Made by a program: the position numbers and the translations under genes. A DNA stretch of 36,219 nucleotides, from IMG/VR virus record IMGVR_UViG_3300019850_000136, positions 1 through 36,219 of that record; one strand, written 5' to 3'. This document shows positions 1-7,200 of the stretch, in pieces (positions within the stretch are counted from its first letter, which is position 1; each line of letters opens with the position of its first letter). Source of the DNA: a virus. The notes beneath the pieces are model-generated. The model did not search any database and was not told the DNA's origin. It saw only the letters and a list, made by a program, of their open reading frames with translations.

Positions 1-141
1 AACAACAACGGCTGGATTGGCTCTCTCAATTGATGCGAATGGAGAACTAACAGCATACGACGGGACAACTTTTGCAGGAATCGGAAAAGCTGGGGCGAAT
101 ACGACAATCGACGGCAGTCAGAACACAAATCAACTTTTAGA
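1..141. repeat. Terminal direct repeat, circular closure overlap (left copy)
   Basis: Bases 1-141 are identical to 36079-36219. An open reading frame (35981 to 310) is continuous when the ends are joined, so the overlap marks a circular map of 36,078 bp. A length of exactly 141 equals a common maximum k-mer of de Bruijn assemblers. The repeat is therefore more likely an assembly signature of a circular or circularly permuted molecule than a packaged terminal repeat. Confidence 0.9.
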
Positions 142-310
142 GGTTGGTTTCATTTCGGTCAAAGTCAAAGATGGTGAAACGCCAGTCAAAAACAACACTA
201 TTGCTATTGATGCGAGTGGAGAAATCATAGTAGGAACAACTTCCGATACATTTGGAAAGTTTGTACAAGAAGAGTCCAACGGAATTTGGACAGTAAGAGT
301 GAGAGGGTAA
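1..310 (+). CDS. Capsid cement/decoration protein, C-terminal part (continues from 35981)
   Basis: This is the 3' part of a 135-residue protein whose ATG is at 35981 on the other side of the circular join. The frame is open from base 2 to the TAA at 308-310. The Gly/Thr/Ala-rich, beta-type sequence (LSIDANGELTAYDG, then a second similar stretch near GEIIVGTTSDT) and its place directly before the major capsid gene fit the structural cement (P22 gp24-like/DUF2190-type) proteins that stabilise the expanded capsid. Family assignment rests on composition and synteny. The TAA is only two bases upstream of the capsid ATG, so the two are probably translationally coupled. Confidence 0.7.
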   Translation, partial: TTTAGLALSIDANGELTAYDGTTFAGIGKAGANTTIDGSQNTNQLLEVGFISVKVKDGETPVKNNTIAIDASGEIIVGTTSDTFGKFVQEESNGIWTVRVRG

Positions 311-312
311 AA

Positions 313-1302
313 ATGACAAAAGTAATTTTCAAAGACGGAAAACGTCAAATACAAAGAAGTGTAACAGATTTGTGGGATATTGACTCTATTTCAGAGTCAA
401 TTGACAAAGTGAAAAAAACAAATTTCAGTGATGCTACGGCTGGAGTTCTCCTTGCACGGTCACTTGAATATGTACAAAAGTACATCTACAAGCAACTCAA
501 TCAGGATGAAACGTTCCTTGAATTGGGAATCTCAGTAAACAATATCGGTGGATATTCAGAAATAATCACTTCTCTACAAGCTAGATATTTGGGAGATTTT
601 AAGACCAGTGGTTCAAGTGACTCAACCAAAGGTATCATTACGGTTGGTGGTGCAAAGTCTAGTATGGCCGTGATGCAAAAAGAAGCAACTTCATCCTGGT
701 CTTTTGTGGAACTAGCTCAAGCAAAGATGGGTGGTTTTGATGTTGTTAGCGAAAGATACAGAGCTCACAATAGCAAATACATGACAATGATTGATGAGGT
801 TGGTTTCTTTGGAATCAATGGAGAAAATGGGCTTATAAACCATGAAACAGCAACAATTGTAACAGCAACTCAACCGTACGGGAGCGACACAAACAAAGAG
901 CTTACTGATGAGCTTGCGGCATTTATTATTTCGCAAAGAGTTGGACAACCAAGGGCTTTGCAATGTGATGTTGTTGCAATCTCTGATGATTTGATGTTGC
1001 GTATCATGACTTCAAACGCTGATGACGGTATTCAACAAACAATCAAGGATAAGCTAGAATCTTCTTTAGGTGTGTCTTTTGTTTCTTCTCCAAAGTTGAA
1101 AGATGCTGGGAGTAATGGCGTGAATGGGAAAGCTGTAGCATTCTCTACGAATGAGGAAGCCTTGGTTTTTAGGATTCCTATTCCTTTGAAATTCTCGAAA
1201 GTGAGTTCAAGCTCAAACTGGGACTATTCGTTCAAGTCTATCTTCAGAATCGCGGGGCTTGATGTTCTACAGAAAAACATCTATGTTTTAGACAACATCT
1301 AG
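313..1302 (+). CDS. Major capsid protein (DUF2184-like, HK97 fold)
   Basis: This 329-residue protein probably forms the icosahedral shell. Its size and its position between the cement gene and the first head-tail connector identify it. The sequence resembles the DUF2184 capsid family: a helical N-terminus (about 1-60), a long central region with MGGFDVVSERY and a conserved-looking FFGINGENGL segment (about 165-175), and a C-terminal strand block ending in LDVLQKNIYVLDNI. I chose the ATG at 313 because GAGAGGG sits just upstream; an in-frame ATG at 286 would overlap the cement gene by 25 bases. A terminator-like hairpin follows the stop, so capsid output can be uncoupled from the connector genes. 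Confidence 0.85.
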   Translation: MTKVIFKDGKRQIQRSVTDLWDIDSISESIDKVKKTNFSDATAGVLLARSLEYVQKYIYKQLNQDETFLELGISVNNIGGYSEIITSLQARYLGDFKTSGSSDSTKGIITVGGAKSSMAVMQKEATSSWSFVELAQAKMGGFDVVSERYRAHNSKYMTMIDEVGFFGINGENGLINHETATIVTATQPYGSDTNKELTDELAAFIISQRVGQPRALQCDVVAISDDLMLRIMTSNADDGIQQTIKDKLESSLGVSFVSSPKLKDAGSNGVNGKAVAFSTNEEALVFRIPIPLKFSKVSSSSNWDYSFKSIFRIAGLDVLQKNIYVLDNI

Positions 1303-1307
1303 CGTTG

Positions 1308-1342
1308 TACCCTCTCTTTAAAAGGGGGTAACTTTCTTTTTT
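1308..1342 (+). terminator. Terminator after the major capsid gene
   Basis: TACCC at 1308-1312 pairs with GGGTA at 1326-1330, extended inward by T-G, C-G and T-A pairs, and is followed by ACTTTCTTTTTT. A stem plus U-rich tract right after the capsid stop is a typical intrinsic terminator. The rest of the 240-base gap to 1543 holds only the next promoter. Confidence 0.65.
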
Positions 1343-1506
1343 AATAATCCTTTAGACTCCTTACCCTTTTAGTCACTTCTATTAATTTACCCATCACTTT
1401 TTTGTACGCATTTTCACGGGTTGAACAGTATCTATCCAGGTCAAGATTTACATCTTTCCAAACGAGTGATAAGTTACTTTGTATGCATTCCTTTATTATT
1501 TGTTTA

Positions 1507-1543
1507 TGATATTATATGTAAATTAAAAAAAGAAAGGATTCTC
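1507..1543 (+). promoter_or_regulatory. Late promoter and ribosome site for connector/tail operon
   Basis: TGATATTAT at 1507-1515 is an extended -10 box (TGn plus TATTAT). No -35 box is evident. AGAAAGGATT at 1531-1540 is the ribosome site for the ATG at 1544. Confidence 0.55.
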
Positions 1544-1909
1544 ATGGCAATGACTACTGATGAAAGGCTAGAAATTCGAATCAATTTCAAAGAAGAATAT
1601 CCCGTTCTTGCAATTTCCAAAACAGATGAAGAGCTAGATATCTTGATTGTTCATGCTGAAACGCTCACCAACCCAAGATGCATATACCAAAAAAGATTGA
1701 TAAAATTGCTAGTAGCGTATACTATAGATACGGAAGATGAGTCAACCACTTTGAGTGGGGCAGTATCATCTGTTCAAGCTGGGGATATCACTACAACATT
1801 TAAAAACAATGAAAACAGCAACTCTCCTTTTGCCTCAAATCTCTACGGAAAGCAGTATCTTACATTGCTACAACGTTGCAATAGATTGTTTGTAGGGATT
1901 ATTTCATGA
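1544..1909 (+). CDS. Head-tail connector, adaptor protein (DUF4054-like)
   Basis: A 121-residue protein. It probably binds beneath the portal as the first adaptor ring. The N-terminal FKEEYPVLA and the C-terminal YGKQYLTLLQRC, with helices between, match the layout of DUF4054/HK97 gp6-type adaptors, and it is the first gene after the capsid. A frame extending upstream to 1421 lacks a ribosome site, whereas AAAGGATT lies 4 bases before the ATG at 1544. Its stop overlaps the next start (ATGA at 1906), which indicates coupled translation. Confidence 0.7.
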   Translation: MAMTTDERLEIRINFKEEYPVLAISKTDEELDILIVHAETLTNPRCIYQKRLIKLLVAYTIDTEDESTTLSGAVSSVQAGDITTTFKNNENSNSPFASNLYGKQYLTLLQRCNRLFVGIIS

Positions 1910-2274
1910 ATTTCAACAAAGATTTTTATGATAAGATTCGTAGGACTATTAAGAATTATGGGTCTATTGGGTCTTTGGATATCGCCCCAAAAACTCAAAA
2001 TAGATATGATGAGAACGGTAGGGAGCTAGTGAACAGTACTAATATCCAGATAGAGTACACATCAAAAAATATTGTAAAAAAAGGAGATATTCCTTTCTCA
2101 ACAACAAAGAAAGTGAAAAGAGTATCTTTCGTATATGATGCTGATACAGGAATCAAAGCAGGTGACTTTTTCACGGACTCAAATGGAGATAGATACAGTG
2201 TTGAATCATGTGATATTGTCGGAGATACTCAAGGTGCTTTCATCCTCTACCAAATGTGGTGCACTATATCATGA
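1906..2274 (+). CDS. Head-tail connector, probable stopper/head closure protein
   Basis: A 122-residue protein rich in beta-strand sequence (IQIEYTSKNIVKKGDIPF; VSFVYDADTGIKAGDFFTDSNG; YSVESCDIV). A small beta-barrel of this size, encoded between the adaptor and a gp10-like protein, is what SPP1 gp16/lambda FII-type stoppers look like. They close the portal after packaging. No diagnostic motif was recognised, so the call is positional. It overlaps both neighbours through ATGA junctions. Confidence 0.5.
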   Translation: MNFNKDFYDKIRRTIKNYGSIGSLDIAPKTQNRYDENGRELVNSTNIQIEYTSKNIVKKGDIPFSTTKKVKRVSFVYDADTGIKAGDFFTDSNGDRYSVESCDIVGDTQGAFILYQMWCTIS

Positions 2275-2585
2275 GCCTACACGATGATTTTCAAAGTATC
2301 ATAGAACAAGCTGAAAAGGGCTTCAAAGAGGTAGCTCAAAGTCTACAAAATGAAGTGGTGGGAGAAAGTCCAGTAGATACTGGGCGATTCAAACAAGCCT
2401 GGGCGATTGAAGAATACGACCCTCATCAATTCACGTTTGAGATGTTCAACAATGTTGAATATTCTGAGAAGCTGTGGGCAGGGGGAAAGAGTAAGCAAGG
2501 TTGGGGTGTTCTTGGTGGATATCCAATATTGAAGAAGCATGAGAATATGCTACAAAGAAAATTCGAGGAAATAAATATAAAATGA
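2271..2585 (+). CDS. HK97 gp10-like head-tail/tail component
   Basis: A 104-residue protein with the gp10/DUF64 family signature VVGESPVDTGRFKQAW (about 27-42), then a strand with NNVEYSEKLWAGG (about 60-72) and a short C-terminal helix. Family members act in tail completion or at the head-tail interface. The ATG at 2271 overlaps the previous stop (ATGA); a GTG at 2256 is possible but has no better ribosome site. The next gene starts inside the stop codon. Confidence 0.75.
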   Translation: MSLHDDFQSIIEQAEKGFKEVAQSLQNEVVGESPVDTGRFKQAWAIEEYDPHQFTFEMFNNVEYSEKLWAGGKSKQGWGVLGGYPILKKHENMLQRKFEEINIK

Positions 2586-2977
2586 GAAGTTTCGAGATTC
2601 AAAAAAATGTGATAAAAGAAATCCGTGATGATTTGAGTGCTACACCTCTAGTTGTGGAAGATGTGGGTATTGATACGATATTTAGAGAATTTGACAGCAC
2701 AAAACCATCCGAAAATTTTGTCATGATGGGATATCAAGTTGTTGACAATGTTTTCACGCATTCGCTAAACAACACAGATTTAGTTTTTATTGTGAACTTT
2801 TATTTTACAAATGAGATTATGGCGATAAATGTTTTGGAGAAATTTTATAACAGATATAAGGATTATATTTTTTCTTTTAACAACTATAGGAGTATGAATA
2901 TGAGTCAGGTCGGTGGAATAACTGAAATAAACAAAAATCTATTCATGAGTAAGCTAAGTTTTGATATACTTGAGTAA
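2582..2977 (+). CDS. Probable tail terminator protein
   Basis: A 131-residue protein placed exactly where tail terminators (lambda gpU/SPP1 gp17-like) lie: after the gp10-like gene and before the tail tube. These proteins cap the tube and dock it to the head. The sequence alternates helices and strands, including NTDLVFIVNFYFTN and a C-terminal MSKLSFDILE strand, similar to neck proteins of this class. No active-site motif is expected. Assignment by synteny and length. Confidence 0.55.
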   Translation: MRSFEIQKNVIKEIRDDLSATPLVVEDVGIDTIFREFDSTKPSENFVMMGYQVVDNVFTHSLNNTDLVFIVNFYFTNEIMAINVLEKFYNRYKDYIFSFNNYRSMNMSQVGGITEINKNLFMSKLSFDILE

Positions 2978-3000
2978 ATAAATATATGAAAAGGTAAAAA

Positions 3001-3456
3001 ATGTCTGTAAAAAAAACAACGCTCAAGGGCTCGACTATCACGTGTACTGCGAACAATGGGGCGGCGACTGCTATCACCATGCAATGTGAGAAGCTGGATT
3101 TGACAATTCCAAATGGGAACTATGAAATTTTGCAAGACCTATGCCACAATACGGGGGTAGTATATTCAAAATCTCAAACTCCTACATTTGCGACTATGGA
3201 TTTAGAGATTTGGCTCACGGGTGACAAAACTGACGCTGAAAGACTGTTTTGGAATGATGCACATAACAATCTTAACGATTTTACGCAGCAAAATGGAGAC
3301 CAGACGCTTACAGTTCAAATTGCTTTAGCTGATGTTGATGCAAATGTTATTAGTTTCAGTGCTCTATGCTCAAACGTCGATATGAGCTTGTTGATAAAAA
3401 AAGACAATGTTGTAAAAATCACGCTACAACCAACCACTTCACCAGCTTTTGCCTAA
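3001..3456 (+). CDS. Major tail tube protein
   Basis: A 151-residue protein that probably polymerises into the tail tube. It is beta-rich (MQCEKLDLTIPNG, TFATMDLEIWLTGD, LTVQIALADVD, NVVKITLQPTTSP), of normal length for a small tube protein, and lies directly before the frameshifted chaperone pair and tape measure, the near-universal order. GAAAAGGTAAAA precedes the ATG. No tail sheath gene is present, which supports a non-contractile tail. Confidence 0.7.
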   Translation: MSVKKTTLKGSTITCTANNGAATAITMQCEKLDLTIPNGNYEILQDLCHNTGVVYSKSQTPTFATMDLEIWLTGDKTDAERLFWNDAHNNLNDFTQQNGDQTLTVQIALADVDANVISFSALCSNVDMSLLIKKDNVVKITLQPTTSPAFA

Positions 3457-3466
3457 AGGATAATAA

Positions 3467-3850
3467 GTGAAAAAACTATTGATGTACTCGAATATTGAGC
3501 TGAAAGTTGAGGATTATGTCAATCACAAAATTGAAAATAAAACTTTCAATGTGAAATTCAAGCCTATTACGACAAAGAGGGCTTTGGCCTTAGAGGATAA
3601 CTCTTTAACTGATGCTCTTCAAAAAGCGAACAATATTACTACGGGAACGCTAAAAGCTACACCTGAGGAAATGGAAAAGCTGACCGAAGAAATCAACAGG
3701 AAAAAAGATAATATGATGCAAGTGTTCTACCGTGAACAAGTGTTTGGAAAAGACTATGATGCACTGCTTCATTTTGCAACTGAAAACGAAAACATTGGCG
3801 ATATCCTCACTCTGATAAGAGAAGAACATGAGGAAAATAAAAAAAAATAG
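3467..3850 (+). CDS. Tail assembly chaperone, G-type (short form)
   Basis: A 127-residue protein that would coat the tape measure during tail assembly and recruit tube subunits. It starts with GTG after AAAGGATAATAA and ends with an AAA-AAA-AAA-TAG string. It has a lambda gpG-like size, position and helical, charged composition. The short form ends at 3850; a -1 slip on the A9 run adds the T domain (separate entry). In known siphoviruses the G:GT ratio is set by this slip and matters for tail length fidelity. Confidence 0.75.
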   Translation: MKKLLMYSNIELKVEDYVNHKIENKTFNVKFKPITTKRALALEDNSLTDALQKANNITTGTLKATPEEMEKLTEEINRKKDNMMQVFYREQVFGKDYDALLHFATENENIGDILTLIREEHEENKKK

Positions 3851-3879
3851 CCTATAACGTTTCTAAGATACTTAGAGAC
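3839..3879 (+). other. Programmed -1 ribosomal frameshift signal
   Basis: Nine A residues (3839-3847) contain A-AAA-AAA in the reading phase, directly before the zero-frame TAG at 3848-3850. An 11-base spacer leads to a hairpin: GTTTCTAAG (3859-3867), loop ATA, CTTAGAGAC (3871-3879), nine pairs including one wobble. The -1 frame is closed by a TAA at 3838-3840 and then open for 101 codons with no good start of its own. All parts of a lambda-G/T-type signal are therefore present. Confidence 0.85.
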
Positions 3880-4152
3880 GGAGGTACTTCAAAAGAGATA
3901 GGCAAGCTAACTGAACAAGAACAAGCGTATCTATCTCTTTCCTCGACAATTCTTCTTACTGAAAATGGTTTTATTTATGAGTCTATCAAAGACACATGCA
4001 AATGGAACAATGTCAAACCAAAAAATCATATACAAATACTTCACGCTATCGGGCAATATGTAATCATGTCTGAACAACAATTCAACGAAATAGAGATATA
4101 CAATCCAACAGGTGAAGAGCTCTTGGGACTTCTTTCAAATGCTTTTGGATGA
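3841..4152 (+). CDS. Tail assembly chaperone T domain (made as -1 frameshift G-T fusion)
   Basis: This frame, 1 base back from the upstream gene, runs from the slippery run to the TGA at 4150-4152. It reads IAYNVSKILRDGG... and ends LLGLLSNAFG. The full fusion would be about 228 residues (127 + 101). There is no usable start codon or ribosome site before an internal ATG at 4067, so independent expression is unlikely. In lambda the T domain binds tube subunits while G binds the tape measure. The next gene is the tape measure, as expected. Confidence 0.8.
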   Translation, partial: KKIAYNVSKILRDGGTSKEIGKLTEQEQAYLSLSSTILLTENGFIYESIKDTCKWNNVKPKNHIQILHAIGQYVIMSEQQFNEIEIYNPTGEELLGLLSNAFG

Positions 4153-4158
4153 TGAAAA

Positions 4159-4202
4159 TGATATAATCAAGTATTATTAAAAAAAAAGAAAGGTATCACA
4201 TC
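4159..4202 (+). promoter_or_regulatory. Promoter and ribosome site of the tape measure gene
   Basis: TGATATAAT at 4159-4167 is a perfect extended -10 box. AGAAAGG lies before the ATG at 4203. It overlaps the end of the T-domain frame, so the tape measure has its own late promoter. Confidence 0.65.
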
Positions 4203-7200
4203 ATGGCTATTCTTGAAATCGGATTCAAAGGCAACGCAAAAAATGCCCTTGACCAACTGAACAACGCAATCAAACAAACAGACAAAAGCACAGAGAGCAT
4301 CAAAAAATCAACAAATATTTTCCAAGGCTCATTGAAGAATATCACAGCAATAGTAGACACAACAAAAAAGGATATGGCTGGACTCCAAAACAGTATCAAG
4401 GGAGTTTCTACTATCCAAAGTGCAACTACATCAAGCTCAAAAAAACTTGGAACTTCGATATCTTCTCTTATCACAACAAGTCAAAACGCATCAGACGGCC
4501 TAAAAAATCTATCAGGGACTTTCAAAACAGTTTCAGACGCAACTACAAAACTTTCAGACGCTACGCAAAAAAATACAGACGGTCTTAAGCGTCTTAAGAT
4601 GATGACAGACGGGACGGTAGACAGTCTTAAAAGTCTATCAAAGTCCGAAAAATCGGTAAGGGACGATGCAGACAGTTCATCCAAAAAAATAAAAGAGAGT
4701 TCTAAAAGTTTAGAGAAATTAGGAGACTCGGCAGACAGTTCAAAGTCGTCCCTTGCATCAATGGCGAAAGAGTTTATTGCTTTTGAGACGCTCAAAGCCA
4801 CGCTAGAGCAGACTACACATGACTTCATGGAGCTTGAAGATGCAGTATTGGGAGTTTCAAAAACTACAGGACTCCAGGGAACAGCACTGAAAGAGTTGAC
4901 TGATCAACTTGAAAAAATGAGTACAACAACGGCAGGATTTCCTATCAAAGATTTGTACTCTATTGCTGAAAGTGCAGGACAGCTGGGAATCAAAGGCGTT
5001 GACAATATCAAAAAGTTCACGACAGAAATGCAGTATATGGCAACCTCATCAAAATTGACGGCGGAGGAATCAGCGACGGGATTTGCACAACTTGCGAACG
5101 TATTGGCTGTCCCAATTTCAAAGGTAAATCATCTAACGGGAGCATTCACGGCTCTTGCTTCTTCAACAACTGCCACAGAGGGGCAACTACTCGATTTCAC
5201 TCAAAGACTATCAGGGGCTGGGAAAACTTTGGGGCTGACAAATTCCCAAATAATAGGGATTGGGGCAACACTGAAAGATGTGGGAATTGATGCCGAAGTT
5301 GGAGGTACTGCGATGTCTGATTTGTTTTCTCAGATGGCGACAAATACAAAAGTATTTTCAAAAGTAGCTGGGGAGTCTATGGATACATTCTCACAAAAAG
5401 TATTGAATGACCCCATGAAAGCTTTGAGAAGTTTCCTTGGGGGATTGAACAACCTTGACAAAGTTGGGAAGCTTCAAGCTTTGAAGTATGCCAAGCTCAA
5501 TTCAAGTGGAATGAGCTCAGTTCTCCTGAAACTTGCATCAAACACAAAGAAATTGAATGAGAATATAGCTACATCAAAAAAAGCATATGAAGATGGAACA
5601 GCAACGCAGAAAGAATATGAAATAAGTTCAAAATCTCTTTCAAATCAGCTGACTATGATGCAATCAGAAGTGAAGCTATTGAGTGCAGATATCGGGGGAT
5701 CGCTAAAACCAACTTTTGTGGAATTGGCTCAATCTGTCACGACTGCAACAAAATATGTGAGAGAAAACAAGGACAGTTTTGCACTTCTAGGCAAAGGGGT
5801 TATTGTTGCTACTGGGGCTATTGCTTTGATGAACAAGGCTTTTATCTCCTCTCCAATGGGGAGAACTATCGCCCTCACTACGGCATTGGCCACAGCTGTA
5901 TACACTTTGGCAGATGCGTATGAAAAATCACGTGTCGCAAAGTTGGGCGATGCTATAGCATCACAAAAAAAAGCAAATGCAGAATTTGGGAACAAACTCA
6001 TTGCCAGAAGAACTGAATTGCTAAAAGAACAAACTAGCCTCCAAGCTTCAATCAATACTGTAAGCAAGAACACAATCATCACCCAAACAGCGAAAGAACA
6101 CGCCTTGAAGCTATTGGGAGATAGATACGTATCTGTCTCAAACTCTGTGAAGCGATACAATAAAGAGCTGAACAAACCTAAAAAAGTAAATGTTGTTGAA
6201 ATTAAAAAAGGGCTTGATGAGGTCGGGAAATCAACCAGTGTTGCCGTGAAGAAAATCAAGTGGGTAACTCCTTCTCTTAATAATATCTCTTCAAAAAAAG
6301 CAGTTTCTCATCTAAAAAGTACATCAAAGGCAACAAAAGACGCTTCAAAAGCACTTGAGAAACTTCGAGAGGATGCAGAACGTGCAAAACACATTGATAT
6401 ACAAATCAAAGTAGCATCAAAAAAAATAACAGAAACTCAGGGGATACAGGAAGAGATAGAATTATTGAAAGAAAAAAGACTTCAATCTAAATCTATCGTT
6501 GATTCAAAAGAACTTGAGCTTGAAATTGTCAACAAAAAGAACCAAATCATAGCAATCCAACAAGAAAAAGCTAAAAAAGCTGAAGATGAGCGACTGAAAG
6601 GGATTCAGGAGCAACAAAAAGAGGCGAAAAAAGTTCAAAAAGTTGAAACGGCAAGAGCCAAAGCCGTGCAAGTGTATACCGACCTACTCCACAAACCATC
6701 AAAAGAAACACAGCTACAACGCTCGATTCAAAAAGAAATAGACACAATCAACGACTTGCGAAAAGCTGGAAATATGCCTCTTTTGAATGCGAGCGAGATG
6801 ACGAAAGTTTCTGAAACATTCACAGAACACGTTGGAAAATCATTGATGGAGAATGTCGCTGATGCCTTTGGAGTTGACACAAACAAAACATTGGCAGAAC
6901 ATCTACAGGGACTTGGTGGTGTACTCAATGGCGTAGGCGGTACGATAGTCCAAGACGTGATGAAAAATGGAGAAGTTGCAGACGGAACGGTAAATAACGC
7001 CCTCATGAGCAGTGGGAATCCCTATGCCATGAGTGGTGCAGTACTCCTCGATGGACTGAATAAGGCAATGAGTCGACCGATGGACGCATTTCAGAAAATG
7101 GATAGCAATGTTGGGAAAGAAAACAAAGGGATTTCAAACTCTCTCACAATGCTGAATGCCGTACAAAGTGAGAACTTGAAGAATGCAACGGCAATGAGAA

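Noticed and set aside
1421-1543. Upstream extension of the connector gene from 1421
   Set aside because: The added residues are hydrophobic and span the promoter; the ATG at 1544 has a clear ribosome site.
5729-6259. 176-codon frame on - inside the tape measure gene
   Set aside because: Antisense to a normal tape-measure region; no start signals.
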